64,000 bases of DNA, taken from the NCBI GenBank assembly GCA_017529925.1, contig JAFXMZ010000027.1, positions 21,003-85,002 of the forward strand, in the 5' to 3' direction. A program made the position numbers and the translations under genes. Below the pieces are notes generated by a model that did not search any database, was not told the origin of the DNA, and worked only from the letters and a program-made list of their open reading frames with translations. Positions 34,097-43,173 of the stretch are shown here, in pieces. Positions within the stretch are counted from its first letter, which is position 1. Each line of letters opens with the position of its first letter. This DNA is from Clostridiales bacterium. GTDB taxonomy: Bacteria > Bacillota > Clostridia > Saccharofermentanales > Saccharofermentanaceae.

Positions 34097-35398
34097 TTAT
34101 CCGAAGATCCTTCGTATCGTAAGTATCGGATGCATATCCAGTGAGTCGTAGCAGATACCGTCAGATGCACATCTTGCATCGATACACATTCCGCCTCCGA
34201 CATAGATACCTACATGGTGGCAGTATCCGTTTCCTCTGTGCCAGCATACGATATCTCCGCGCTGGATATCCTCTCTCGATACGGATGCGCCGACCTCGCA
34301 CAGCGAGACAGAATAGTGCGGAAGTTCAACTCCGAGCTGCCTGTATGCGAAGCAGACAAGTCCGGAACAGTCACATGCGCTGCTGGAGGATGCGCCCCAG
34401 ACATAAGGCTTACCGAGCATTGCCTCTGCGACCATTGCTGCGGAATCACCATTCTGACCGGTGATCGCAGGAGCGACATAGGAGCCGCCCTCGTAGCTGC
34501 GGGAGCTTCCGCTGCCACCGCCTCCGCCGCCTCCGCCGCCGGAGGAAGAGTTCCTCGGAACGGGAGTCGGGGTAGGTGTAGGTGTCGGAGGAGGAGTCTC
34601 AGTCGTAAAGGATATATAGACATATCCTTCCTGACCGTCCATCGTAAATACATGGAACCACTTATCCGATATCTCTACACAATGGAGTTTCTGTTCGTCA
34701 TACAGGGTGGCGAGTATCTCACTCTCCGTTGAAGGCTCGGCCCTGAGCATCAGGCTTCCCGTGTCTACCCATACGGTCCTGTCGATAGCCAGCCATACCA
34801 TCTCATACGAAAGCGTATTGGACAGGACATATCCTTCCTGACCGTCCTCGGTCCTGATCTTGGACCACTGATCGCCTACGCCGATCCTCTTGACCATATC
34901 ACTCGTAACGAGCTTTGTGACCGTCTTCGAATCCATATCGGGATATTCCTTGAGGATGGACTGATCAGCCTTGATATAAAGATCCTCATCTGCCGGGGCA
35001 AAATACTGGGGATCGACAAGCTCGATCGGAAGCCCCGATGAGTCATACTGCTGGAATACAGTATATGAAGGAACGTCATCAAATTCGTGAGAAGCATTCT
35101 CGACAGGCTCATGTCCGTCAAGATATGTAGACTTAATAGTACCGCCGTTGAGGATGCTCTGTGCCGCATCGTCATCGATCTTGTCGAGTGCCCATTCCTC
35201 TGTCTCGGGTTTCTGTACTTCCGCATAGTATTCCTCGCCTTCCCTCTCAGGGAAAGTGTCCGCATAAGCACGGCGGACCTTCAGCGCGGCGGAACTGCCG
35301 TCACGAAGTCCCAGCGGAAGACACACTATCGGGATCGCCACAGACGATCCGACAAGTATAGAAAGTATTGTCTTAGTTCTTTTACTCTTATTTCCCAT
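34097..35398 (-). CDS. Secreted NlpC/P60 peptidoglycan endopeptidase with SH3 domains
   Basis: 433 aa cell-wall hydrolase. One N-terminal signal/anchor segment, two SH3b-type domains (about 165-215 and 222-280, each with DGQEGYV), a Pro-Thr and Gly/Ser linker (PTPTPTPTPVP, then nine glycines) and a C-terminal NlpC/P60 domain with the catalytic Cys in CDCSGLVCF and the His in CHHVGIYVG. It cleaves stem-peptide bonds by family; the exact bond is not visible. ATG at 35398 with AGGTG nearby; the upstream in-frame ATG has no site. Confidence 0.92.
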   Translation of the reverse strand: MGNKSKRTKTILSILVGSSVAIPIVCLPLGLRDGSSAALKVRRAYADTFPEREGEEYYAEVQKPETEEWALDKIDDDAAQSILNGGTIKSTYLDGHEPVENASHEFDDVPSYTVFQQYDSSGLPIELVDPQYFAPADEDLYIKADQSILKEYPDMDSKTVTKLVTSDMVKRIGVGDQWSKIRTEDGQEGYVLSNTLSYEMVWLAIDRTVWVDTGSLMLRAEPSTESEILATLYDEQKLHCVEISDKWFHVFTMDGQEGYVYISFTTETPPPTPTPTPTPVPRNSSSGGGGGGGGGSGSSRSYEGGSYVAPAITGQNGDSAAMVAEAMLGKPYVWGASSSSACDCSGLVCFAYRQLGVELPHYSVSLCEVGASVSREDIQRGDIVCWHRGNGYCHHVGIYVGGGMCIDARCASDGICYDSLDMHPILTIRRIFG

Positions 35399-35502
35399 AT
35401 TTACACCTATTATCGATTCTATCATCAGTTATCAACAATTATGGGTCATACGTATAACCGATATATTACAATTATACTTTCGATCGGGATCTCAAATATG
35501 GT

Positions 35503-35555
35503 AAAAAAGGGGCAAAGGCTCTTTACGCCACTTCGAAAAGCGTCGTAAAGCCTCT
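35503..35555 (-). terminator. Likely terminator after the thioesterase gene
   Basis: Minus-strand hairpin built on CTTTACG / CGTAAAG with a bulged outer stem, followed by CCCCTTTTTT. Confidence 0.6.
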
Positions 35556-35559
35556 GTTT

Positions 35560-35949
35560 TCAGGCGTTTCTGAATCCTATCATAGTGGCCGTAGCGACCG
35601 TTCTCTCGTTCTCATCCGTTATATGCACTATATAATTACAGACTTTTCTTCCGTTTTTCACGATCTCTGTCTCCGCATAGAGGACCTTACCGCTCGCGGG
35701 ACTGTTGAATATCATGTTCGAAGACAGTGTCATCGATCTCATGTCACCGCAGTTGGCCGCCAGCGCGAACGTAAAATCCGCGAGCGTATAAACACATCCG
35801 CCCATTACGACATTGTTGGCATTCAGGTGGTGATCCTTCACCTCGAGCTTTGTCTTCGCATAGTTCTCAGACACTTCGAGTATCTCGATCCCCGTCATGG
35901 CGGCAAATCTGTCATTGGCAAAGAATTCTCTTATCTCTTCAGGCTTCAT
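35560..35949 (-). CDS. PaaI-type hotdog-fold thioesterase
   Basis: 129 aa, one hotdog domain. HHLNANNVVMGGCVYTLADFTFA carries the family's HGG-like segment (here VMGGCVYTLAD), with the catalytic aspartate in LADF. Hydrolyses acyl- or aryl-CoA by family; substrate unknown. AAGGAG 7 nt before the ATG. It follows the 35960 lipoprotein gene after 10 nt. Confidence 0.85.
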   Translation of the reverse strand: MKPEEIREFFANDRFAAMTGIEILEVSENYAKTKLEVKDHHLNANNVVMGGCVYTLADFTFALAANCGDMRSMTLSSNMIFNSPASGKVLYAETEIVKNGRKVCNYIVHITDENERTVATATMIGFRNA

Positions 35950-35959
35950 ATACTTCTCC

Positions 35960-37453
35960 TTATCTTTCCGGTTCGTATGTAAATTCTATCACATTACTGA
36001 CACGGACATATGTCTTATCCGTAAATCCGAGCAGACATACCGAATACTCTCCTCCCGGTATCTTATCCACCGTTTCGAAAAGGTCGAGCCTTCCTGACGG
36101 TCCTCCGTTCAGCAAAGACTTTCCGTCACATTTGACTTCCCACATGATGTTGTTTATTCCACTCCGGTCTCCCGTCGGCTCGGCCGTGAAGACATAGCCG
36201 TCTTCCTGTTCTATCTTGAAATACTCCACGACCTCAGTATTGGCAATGAGCATCTCCTGATATGAAAAATAAGGATAATCCTCACCGTTTACGGTAACAT
36301 CGGAAGTACACTCCAGGAAATCCACCCAGGCATCCCAGCCCAGAAGCGAGCCGCATTCCTCGGAATAAGTCTCGATCGTTCCCGTGGCATTTACCCTCTC
36401 GAAAAGGCCTCCGCCCGTTATGCTTCCCGCGACTATTCCGACATTTGTTCCTCCGATGACAACGGCATCCTCAAAACTGATGTCATGGACATAAAGATCC
36501 CATCCGAAACCTACAAAGCCGTTATCGTTGGAAGGTGTCGGGTACGTGAGCCTCATATTCCTTATCGTATGGCCGTTGCCGTTGATCTCACCCGTTATCA
36601 TGATGCTCTGCGGACCGCCCCATCCCATCGGGACCCATTCGAGGCCCTTAAGGTCGATATCGTTCTTGAGCTCGATGTAGACGGCATTCGTCTGAGGAGC
36701 ATTGCCGTTATATGTATTTGCATAATAGACAACTCCTGCGAGCTGCTCGGGTGTGGATACCTCGAAGTAGGGAGCGTTTTCTCTTGCCCAGTCGATATCA
36801 GCTATCTCCATTATGCTGCCGGTATCGCATTCCCTCTCCCAGTCGGAAACATAATCCCTCCTGTCATTCTCGACAGGACCGCCCTCTGTCCAGATCCTCA
36901 GCCACTCGGCTTTATCTATGAGAAAGAACTCGCATGACTCTTCCGGGACAAACATAAATGTATCATTGTCCTTATCGAATGTATAATCGGGGCTCTCGGA
37001 GAATCCTTCCTCCTCCGTATATGTGAACAGCGCCAGATCATCTTCCTCCACCCATCTGAGCTCACCTTCATTATAGTGGATCCTGATGACGGGAGAGATG
37101 ATATCTTCCGGAAGATCAAGATAGTACGGCGCGCCGACCAGGACGTTCGCCGAGGACGTCATATAATCTGTTTCATAGTAGTCCCGGATCTTTACTTTAT
37201 CGAGGGATATCCTTTTCCCGATGCCGATAAAGTCTATCCTGTCTATCTCGGGCTTTTTCTCATTATCCTGGTCAAAATGCTTTACCCCGACAGAATAGGG
37301 AAAAGAATCCCTCTGTTCGGTTATATATTCCCTTAAGTCAAAAGAACCGTGCTTCTTTTTCTTCTTCTCTTTTTCACCGCATGAGGCCATGGCCGACACA
37401 GCCATCACTGCGGCAAGTAAAGCTGCCGAGGCCCTGATGATATTTCTTCTCAT
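35960..37453 (-). CDS. Lipoprotein with GLUG-like repeats
   Basis: 497 aa. Signal peptide with lipobox AMASC near residue 23, a poly-lysine linker, a beta-rich middle and a region from about 270 to 400 with repeated Gly-rich strands (GEINGNGHTIRNMRL, NVGIVAGSITGGGLF, TGTIETYSEECGSLLG) that resemble the GLUG motif of surface beta-helices. Start at 37453 with GGGAG 7 nt upstream; the longer frame reaches into hpt. Likely surface-exposed; ligand unknown. Confidence 0.75.
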   Translation of the reverse strand: MRRNIIRASAALLAAVMAVSAMASCGEKEKKKKKHGSFDLREYITEQRDSFPYSVGVKHFDQDNEKKPEIDRIDFIGIGKRISLDKVKIRDYYETDYMTSSANVLVGAPYYLDLPEDIISPVIRIHYNEGELRWVEEDDLALFTYTEEEGFSESPDYTFDKDNDTFMFVPEESCEFFLIDKAEWLRIWTEGGPVENDRRDYVSDWERECDTGSIMEIADIDWARENAPYFEVSTPEQLAGVVYYANTYNGNAPQTNAVYIELKNDIDLKGLEWVPMGWGGPQSIMITGEINGNGHTIRNMRLTYPTPSNDNGFVGFGWDLYVHDISFEDAVVIGGTNVGIVAGSITGGGLFERVNATGTIETYSEECGSLLGWDAWVDFLECTSDVTVNGEDYPYFSYQEMLIANTEVVEYFKIEQEDGYVFTAEPTGDRSGINNIMWEVKCDGKSLLNGGPSGRLDLFETVDKIPGGEYSVCLLGFTDKTYVRVSNVIEFTYEPER

Positions 37454-37466
37454 GATAATTCTCCCG

Positions 37467-38015
37467 TTATTCCTTGCCGGAAAGTTCACCGATAAACGGT
37501 ATATTCCTTCCCTTCTCCTTGAGATCCAGTCCGTATCCGATGAGCCAGCTGTCGTCCACTTCAAATCCGTAATACTTTACGGGGAGCGGAAGGAGCATCC
37601 TGTCCCTGTTTATGAGCATAGTGCATACGCTTATATCTTTGGGCTTTTTGGATTCGATATTCGAGATAAGATACGCAGTCGTGAGTCCTGTCCTTATTAC
37701 GTCCTCGACGATGAGCACATGCTTGTCCGTGATATCAGTATCGATGTCCTTGGTGATGCGGACGACTCCTGTCTTGGATGTCGTTCCGGGGATATTCCCG
37801 AATCCTATAAGATCCACTGTGACCGGAAGGTCGATGGCGCGTGTCAGGTCAGCCATAAAGTAGAGTGCACCCTTGATAACGCCTATCACTACCAGATCCT
37901 CTCCCTTGTAGTCCTCCGTGATCTGTCTTCCGATCTCAAGTACTCTTTCCTTTATCTGTTCTTCGGTAAATGCCTTTCGCTTTATCCCGGCACCACCCTC
38001 AGGCAGTTTATCCAT
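37467..38015 (-). CDS. hpt: Hypoxanthine phosphoribosyltransferase, altered PRPP loop
   Basis: Purine salvage enzyme making IMP/GMP from base and PRPP. 182 aa, usual length: GVIKGALYFMADLTRAI, FGNIPGTTSKTGVVRI flexible loop, PRPP loop and YGFEVDDSWLIGYGLD. The PRPP loop reads VEDVIRTGLT; the residue after the two hydrophobic ones, almost always Asp and proposed as the catalytic base, is Arg. All other motifs are normal. It starts 15 nt after the kinase-nuclease fusion gene, with GGGAG 10 nt upstream. Confidence 0.9.
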   Translation of the reverse strand: MDKLPEGGAGIKRKAFTEEQIKERVLEIGRQITEDYKGEDLVVIGVIKGALYFMADLTRAIDLPVTVDLIGFGNIPGTTSKTGVVRITKDIDTDITDKHVLIVEDVIRTGLTTAYLISNIESKKPKDISVCTMLINRDRMLLPLPVKYYGFEVDDSWLIGYGLDLKEKGRNIPFIGELSGKE

Positions 38016-38030
38016 AATGATTATTCTCCC

Positions 38031-38978
38031 TTATCCTCCGAATTGACGGAGCCTCTCGACGAGCTCCTGGAAATCCTTCTTGTAGACTATCCTGATATTC
38101 GTTCCGGGATAGAGCTCCCTTACCATCCTCATCTTCTTATTCTTCTTCGTTACATACTTCTGGTCCATCGTCGTCAGTTCGAGATACATATTGAACTTCG
38201 GAAGATAGAAATCCGGCGAAAAGGCCATCGTCACATTGCCCTCTGCATCCCACTCGATCGGGAAGGTCTTTGGTTCGTACATCCATTCGATATTGTACAT
38301 ATCGAGGACCCTCGCGAACTCCTCTTCGGTATTATTCTTGAATACGGGGGACGCCGACTGATGGTCGATAGTATCATTATCCGAGGTCTCCTCGGTTATC
38401 TTCGTCCTGGCATCATGCTTGCCTGCAAGTGCGATTATCGCTGCTCCCGCTTCCTCGACCGACATCCTGTCCGTATTGATCGTGATATCAAAGAGGTCAT
38501 CCTCGCTCAGATCCTTCCCGAAAAGGATGCTCACGAACCTCTTATGTCTCCTGTCGCCGACGGATATCGCCGCCTCTGCATCGGCTCTCGAGATGTTGAA
38601 TCTCCTGCACGTTCTCGTGCATCTTGTTTCCTCGCCCGCAGTGACCCTGACATTGACGGTATTTGCCCTGTCTCCGAGCACTATACATCCGCCGATCCCG
38701 AGTATTATGAGGTTGTCATCTGCAGATTCGTCGGCGATACGGTTAAGGTTCTCGATCAGGATATCCCTGTATGTCCTGTGATCGGTTCCGGGGACTTCAT
38801 GCATATAGAACTTGGCACTCTCATTAAGCCTCGCGACATTCTCCGCGGGGCAGCCTTCAAAGAAATTCTCTACGGCGTATTCTCTCGTGATCACAGGGCA
38901 GACGAGCTTCGTGCCGAGATAATATGCAAGCTCGTCGCCAAGGCTTCCGCTGTTTCTTGAGATAGTGATAAGTGCCAT
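38031..38978 (-). CDS. Cytidylate-kinase-like domain fused to a PD-(D/E)XK-like domain
   Basis: 315 aa. Residues 1-190 resemble the cytidylate-kinase-like P-loop family: ITISRNSGSLGDELAYYLG with an altered P-loop, an Arg-rich lid and FDITINTDRMSVEEA. After a Ser/Asp-rich linker, residues 225-315 look like a restriction-endonuclease fold: EEEFARVLDMY, FSPDFYLP (the PD), MYLELTTM (the ExT/ExK position) and KKNKKMRMVRELYPG. Related nuclease-like domains are recalled near hpt in other Gram-positives. The ATG at 38978 has GGGGG 6 nt upstream. Directly followed by hpt. Confidence 0.7.
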   Translation of the reverse strand: MALITISRNSGSLGDELAYYLGTKLVCPVITREYAVENFFEGCPAENVARLNESAKFYMHEVPGTDHRTYRDILIENLNRIADESADDNLIILGIGGCIVLGDRANTVNVRVTAGEETRCTRTCRRFNISRADAEAAISVGDRRHKRFVSILFGKDLSEDDLFDITINTDRMSVEEAGAAIIALAGKHDARTKITEETSDNDTIDHQSASPVFKNNTEEEFARVLDMYNIEWMYEPKTFPIEWDAEGNVTMAFSPDFYLPKFNMYLELTTMDQKYVTKKNKKMRMVRELYPGTNIRIVYKKDFQELVERLRQFGG

Positions 38979-39035
38979 TGTCATCCCCCGTGGATCATCT
39001 GTCCTAATTATAACATTTTGAACTATAATTTACTT

Positions 39036-39440
39036 ATGAGAGGGAAAATTATTTATTATTCGGAGACGGGTCACACCAGATCTGCTGCGCTCCTGATACA
39101 ACAGACCCTGGGATGTCCTTTGAGGTCTGTCCGTACATTTCCGTCGATCAATGACTGTTCTGTCATAATAATCGGTTCTCCCGTAAGGGATGAGCACATC
39201 CATCCCGCCATGAGGTCATATATAGGCACACAGATATGGAAGGGAAAGACTGTCTATCCGTTCATCACCTGCGGCGGAGTGTTCCTTCCCGTATTTCAGG
39301 AAATAAGAGCTGTCATCTGCGGCGCCAGGATAACAGACGATCTTGTCATCAGATACGGTTTTAATGGCAATCTCCTGACATCCCCGAAAGACATAACCGC
39401 GTGGGCCGAGAGGATAATGATCAGACACGGGACACTTTGA
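39036..39440 (+). CDS. Flavodoxin-like protein
   Basis: 134 aa. KIIYYSETGHTRSAALLI matches the phosphate-binding loop of flavodoxins, and IIGSPVRDEHIHPAM and YPFITCGG fall where the flavin-contacting loops should be. Electron-transfer or reductase role inferred; could bind FMN. No Shine-Dalgarno; a TATAAT (39024-39029) ends 6 nt before the ATG, suggesting a leaderless mRNA. Divergent from the kinase-nuclease gene. Confidence 0.75.
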   Translation: MRGKIIYYSETGHTRSAALLIQQTLGCPLRSVRTFPSINDCSVIIIGSPVRDEHIHPAMRSYIGTQIWKGKTVYPFITCGGVFLPVFQEIRAVICGARITDDLVIRYGFNGNLLTSPKDITAWAERIMIRHGTL

Positions 39441-39453
39441 CCAAAGAGAAGTC

Positions 39454-41358
39454 TCAGGCTTTTTCCGCTGCTCTCTTCTCCGAGAGGAAATCAAGGAAGG
39501 CCCTCTTGGGAAGAGGCCTGCAGAAATAATATCCCTGGATATAATCACATCCGATATCAGTAAGCACCCGGAAGACCTCATCAGTCTCAACGCCCTCGGC
39601 AACGATCTTCCTTCCTATACTGTGCATGGTCTTGACCGTATTCCGGATGATGGACAGCGTAGCCGGATTATCGATCCTGTCGATAAGGCTCTTGTCGATC
39701 TTGACTATATCGAGAGGCAGGTTGAGAACCCGTCTGATATTTGAATAACCCGTTCCGTAATCATCGAGCGAGAATGATATTCCGTCATTATGAAGTGTAT
39801 CGAGCGTCTCTCCGAAAATGTCCTGCGAGATAGTGTCGGCAGTCTCGGTGATCTCAAGGTTGATCCTCTCGGGAGTAAGCCTCGCCTTTTCGATGGAATC
39901 GAGCACTTTCCTTCTGAGATTGGGATTCATGCACTGCTCGACCGAGAGATTGATCTCGATATATTCGATCCCGTAATCCTCGATGGATGTTTCCTTCATG
40001 AATTCCGTTACATCCTCGATTACAAAGTCACCTATATCATGGATGGCGCCGCTCTTCTCAGCTGCCGTAATAAACATGTCCGGAGGTATGAATCCGTATT
40101 TTTCGCTGTTGAACCTGATAAGCGCCTCGGCACATGTAAACGCCTTATCATTGATGGAATAGATCGGCTGGAAGTACATCTCAAACTTCCTGTTCACGAT
40201 CGCATCCCTGATCAGATCATCCAGATCGAGCCTCAGTTCGAGATCCTCTTTCTTCATGAGGTCCCTGATATCGGCGATACCGTTCTCCGGAAGATCTATA
40301 GGCCCGAATATATTCCTGAGCTTTCTGATGCCGTTGGGCTCCTTGATGTCCTCACCCGCGCGCAGATAGACAGAGTTGAGCTTGACCCTCTTGTCGAGTG
40401 CTCTTATATTGTCGATCATATTCCGGATATGCTTCTTATTTTCTTCATCATCCTCCGATTCGAGCATCATAGCGAAAAGCCCCGCGTTAAGATAATAGAC
40501 ATTTCCGTTTATCCTGTTGGCGAGGAAATATTCGGAGATAGAATCATTGATCCTCGAGAGCAGTTTCTCTCTCGCGGACAGTCCGAGGATGACGTCGAGC
40601 CACCTGTATTCAGTCATCTGGATAAAGACGAATCTCATATTCTGTCCGGTCGAGTAAGCCTTGGTTATATCATTCTCGAAAGCTGTCGAATTAAAAGATC
40701 CTACATTCGGATCGATTATCTCCTCGGGTCTTAAAACGATCATCGAGATCATGAGCTCGGCCTGAGCCATAAAGAACATCTCCACGAGAAGGTCGTGATA
40801 GAAGAACTGGACTATGACCGCGCACAGGTTGAAAGGGATCATGGACAGCAGTGCAACGATCTTCCTCTTTTCGATAAAGAACCTGCACCTGATGACATAT
40901 ATCGCCGCAAAGATGATATAACCCACTGCAACGGCATACTGGAATACGATGAGAGGACCTCTCTGTGAGATATTGTCCTTCATGGTAAAGAACATATGAT
41001 GCCACGGGTTGGTCAGTATGATACCCATTACCGTTATCCAGGGGACGGAAAGGAATATACGTGTTTTCTTGCTGGAATAATAGACCTTGAAAGTACCCGT
41101 ATATGCATACATGAATATGAGATAAAAAGGCATATTCAGGTTGCGCAGCAGGTAGTAGGCATAAACGAACAGTTCACGGACACTGACCGGAGCTGCCGTG
41201 GAACAGAGATCGGCAACAGCCGTAAATAAAGTGATGTAAAGAAGAGCTATATAGGATCTGTTGACCCTTCCCTTGTGCATGCTCCTGCCGTACATTGACA
41301 ATATCAATGATGTCAGCACTATCATGGCACAGATATCGAAATAAATGACTCTTCCCAC
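39454..41358 (-). CDS. Membrane EAL-domain c-di-GMP phosphodiesterase with degenerate GGDEF
   Basis: 634 aa. Seven predicted membrane segments at the N-terminus (about 5-215) like a 7TM sensory module, then a GGDEF-fold region whose active loop is lost (NAGLFAMML), then an EAL domain (about 370-630). Catalytic residues look intact: CAEALIRF, INLSVEQ, LEITET, LDDYGTGYSN, KIDKS and VAEGVET. It should hydrolyse c-di-GMP to pGpG. GTG start at 41358 with GGGGTAGGA upstream. Input signal unknown. Confidence 0.9.
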   Translation of the reverse strand: MGRVIYFDICAMIVLTSLILSMYGRSMHKGRVNRSYIALLYITLFTAVADLCSTAAPVSVRELFVYAYYLLRNLNMPFYLIFMYAYTGTFKVYYSSKKTRIFLSVPWITVMGIILTNPWHHMFFTMKDNISQRGPLIVFQYAVAVGYIIFAAIYVIRCRFFIEKRKIVALLSMIPFNLCAVIVQFFYHDLLVEMFFMAQAELMISMIVLRPEEIIDPNVGSFNSTAFENDITKAYSTGQNMRFVFIQMTEYRWLDVILGLSAREKLLSRINDSISEYFLANRINGNVYYLNAGLFAMMLESEDDEENKKHIRNMIDNIRALDKRVKLNSVYLRAGEDIKEPNGIRKLRNIFGPIDLPENGIADIRDLMKKEDLELRLDLDDLIRDAIVNRKFEMYFQPIYSINDKAFTCAEALIRFNSEKYGFIPPDMFITAAEKSGAIHDIGDFVIEDVTEFMKETSIEDYGIEYIEINLSVEQCMNPNLRRKVLDSIEKARLTPERINLEITETADTISQDIFGETLDTLHNDGISFSLDDYGTGYSNIRRVLNLPLDIVKIDKSLIDRIDNPATLSIIRNTVKTMHSIGRKIVAEGVETDEVFRVLTDIGCDYIQGYYFCRPLPKRAFLDFLSEKRAAEKA

Positions 41359-41503
41359 GTTCCTACCCCATTCCTGAACCTATACTTTATTTTAATATAG
41401 CCGGACCGGGTTTTTTGAAAACAAAATATAAATAATCGGTTAAAGGTGTGATATCCCGTAAAAACGGCATGAAGACCGCGATAAAACACAGTATATTTCA
41501 GTA

Positions 41504-41532
41504 TTGACAAAAATCCTCTTCCCACATATAAT
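41504..41532 (+). promoter_or_regulatory. Consensus promoter of the tRNA gene
   Basis: TTGACA (41504-41509), 17-nt spacer, TATAAT (41527-41532), 19 bp before the tRNA. Perfect sigma-A consensus. Confidence 0.9.
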
Positions 41533-41551
41533 ACACAAGTCGCGTTTATGT

Positions 41552-41627
41552 GCCGACTTAGCTCAGTTGGTAGAGCAGCTGATTTGTAATCAGCAGGTCG
41601 CGAGTTCGAGTCTCGCAATCGGCTCCA
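41552..41627 (+). tRNA. tRNA-Thr (TGT), CCA encoded
   Basis: 76 nt with a full cloverleaf: acceptor, D arm (GCTCAGTTGGTAGAGC), anticodon stem GCTGA/TCAGC with loop TTTGTAA giving anticodon TGT, T arm with GTTCGAGTC and encoded CCA. The sixth acceptor pair is C-A (5' GCCGACT, 3' AATCGGC), a mismatch where most Thr tRNAs have C-G. Own promoter and terminator, monocistronic. Confidence 0.97.
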
Positions 41628-41630
41628 CAT

Positions 41631-41668
41631 AAAACCCCGTAAACACTGCGTTTGCGGGGTTTTGTTTT
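41631..41668 (+). terminator. Intrinsic terminator after tRNA-Thr
   Basis: AAAACCCCG / CGGGGTTTT (41631-41639 with 41655-41663), then GTTTTTC. Confidence 0.9.
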
Positions 41669-41747
41669 TCTTTCGTTTTCACGTAATACATTCCGCATGG
41701 TCCGGTCAGTCTTTGCCGTCCGTAAACACCTCATGCAAAATTGCCTG

Positions 41748-41775
41748 TTTACTATTCGGGTGCGGATGATATAAT
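41748..41775 (+). promoter_or_regulatory. Promoter of the 41834 gene
   Basis: TTTACT (41748-41753), 16-nt spacer, extended -10 TGATATAAT (hexamer 41770-41775). Confidence 0.65.
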
Positions 41776-41833
41776 CGTACGGGCGGCCTGAAAGGCCGTC
41801 ATAAAGATTACACAGATAATACGGGAGGCAACC

Positions 41834-42313
41834 ATGGCAAGGGAAACTAAGTGGGCATTGAAAGAGGCAGAAGAGCAGGGCCTGATCAGCAGGATCACGG
41901 TCGAGGAGGACACAAAGAAGAAACTCCTTTCGAACGCGAGGGCCGGCAGCTTTAAACTGCTCCTTGGCTCGATCATATTTCTCGCAGTCGCGGTCATTGC
42001 AGTAGTACTTCTCGTAACGCTTGCTCATGTCATCATCTACAGCGTAAAGATGATAATCCTTTACATCTTCGCAGTCGCGCTTCCGTTCTATGCCGTATAC
42101 AATATCTTTGCCACGGGCAGATCGATCAAGAACGGAGATTATGATTTCTATTCCGGACAGATAGTCACAAAGACAGATTCAGCATACAAGCTACGCGGTC
42201 TCGAAGACCTTGATCTCAACTATCTCGCAGCATTCAAGCCCTCTGAGGAACCTCATCAGGGCAGTAATACAAATATCTTCAGGATCGGTTCAGACGCAAG
42301 CCTTTTTTCCTGA
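41834..42313 (+). CDS. Small membrane protein of unknown function
   Basis: 159 aa: charged N-terminus, two membrane segments (about 43-65 and 68-90), then a polar cytoplasmic or extracellular C-terminus. No family recognised. GGGAGG 6 nt before the ATG and a good promoter make it a real gene. It converges on the ZIP transporter gene. Confidence 0.7.
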   Translation: MARETKWALKEAEEQGLISRITVEEDTKKKLLSNARAGSFKLLLGSIIFLAVAVIAVVLLVTLAHVIIYSVKMIILYIFAVALPFYAVYNIFATGRSIKNGDYDFYSGQIVTKTDSAYKLRGLEDLDLNYLAAFKPSEEPHQGSNTNIFRIGSDASLFS

Positions 42314-42327
42314 TAAAAGTATCCTCT

Positions 42328-43107
42328 TTATCCGAGAGCAACATCGAGCGCCATCATGACTGTGAATCCACAGCTGAACATCAGGACGCCGATATTTGAA
42401 TGCTTTCCTACCGACATCTCGGGGATCAGCTCCTCGACTACGACATAGATCATCGCTCCTGCGGCAAAGCTCAGGAGATACGGCATCAGGGGAATGATAA
42501 GAGCAGCGGCAAGAACCGTCAGCAGAGTGCCTATAGGCTCGACTGCTCCGGATATTACGCCGAGCCCGAATGATCTCGGTTTGCTCTTCCCTTCAGAGAA
42601 CAGTGGCATAGAGATGATCGCTCCCTCGGGAAAATTCTGTATGGCTATACCGAGAGCAAGTGCAAATGCTCCGCCTGCAGTGATACCCTCGGAATGTGTC
42701 ATAAGGCCTGCATAGACAACACCTACGGCCATACCTTCAGGGATATTGTGGAGCGTTACTGCAAGGACCATCATCGTAGTACGCGTGATCCTGCTCCTGG
42801 GGCCTTCAGCCTGATCCGCATTTCTGTGGAGATGGGGGATAACGTGATCGAGGAGCAGCAGGAAAAGGATACCGGTCCAGAATCCTATAAATGCCGGAAG
42901 AAAGGCAAGCCGCCCCTTATCCGAACACTGTTCGATCGCAGGAACGATAAGGCTCCATATAGATGCTGCCACCATGACACCCGCGGCAAATCCGGTCAGT
43001 GCCCTCTGGACGCTCATCTTGAGATCGTTTTTCAGAAAGAATACGCAGGCTGCTCCGAGCGATGTACCTACAAACGGGATCAGAAGTCCCGGGAGAAGAG
43101 TTTCCAT
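42328..43107 (-). CDS. ZIP-family divalent metal transporter
   Basis: 259 aa, eight predicted membrane segments. Metal-site motifs HNIPEGMAVGV in TM4 and QNFPEGAIIS in TM5 are those of ZIP proteins (ZupT/GufA-like). Likely imports Zn2+, Fe2+ or Mn2+. It follows the feo operon terminator, so it is probably transcribed on its own or by readthrough. Confidence 0.92.
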   Translation of the reverse strand: METLLPGLLIPFVGTSLGAACVFFLKNDLKMSVQRALTGFAAGVMVAASIWSLIVPAIEQCSDKGRLAFLPAFIGFWTGILFLLLLDHVIPHLHRNADQAEGPRSRITRTTMMVLAVTLHNIPEGMAVGVVYAGLMTHSEGITAGGAFALALGIAIQNFPEGAIISMPLFSEGKSKPRSFGLGVISGAVEPIGTLLTVLAAALIIPLMPYLLSFAAGAMIYVVVEELIPEMSVGKHSNIGVLMFSCGFTVMMALDVALG

Positions 43108-43134
43108 TTTGTCCTTACCATCCTTGTTAATGAA

Positions 43135-43166
43135 ACGGGGCGCATCCCGTATAAGATACGCCCCGT
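43135..43166 (-). terminator. Terminator of the feo operon
   Basis: 12-bp stem (43135-43146 with 43155-43166) with one pair that is G-U only on the minus strand, followed by TTTCATT. Confidence 0.75.
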
Positions 43167-43173
43167 CATTATA

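Noticed and set aside
37389..38960. 523-codon frame opposite hpt and the kinase-nuclease gene
   Set aside because: Spans two real genes on the other strand and matches no family.
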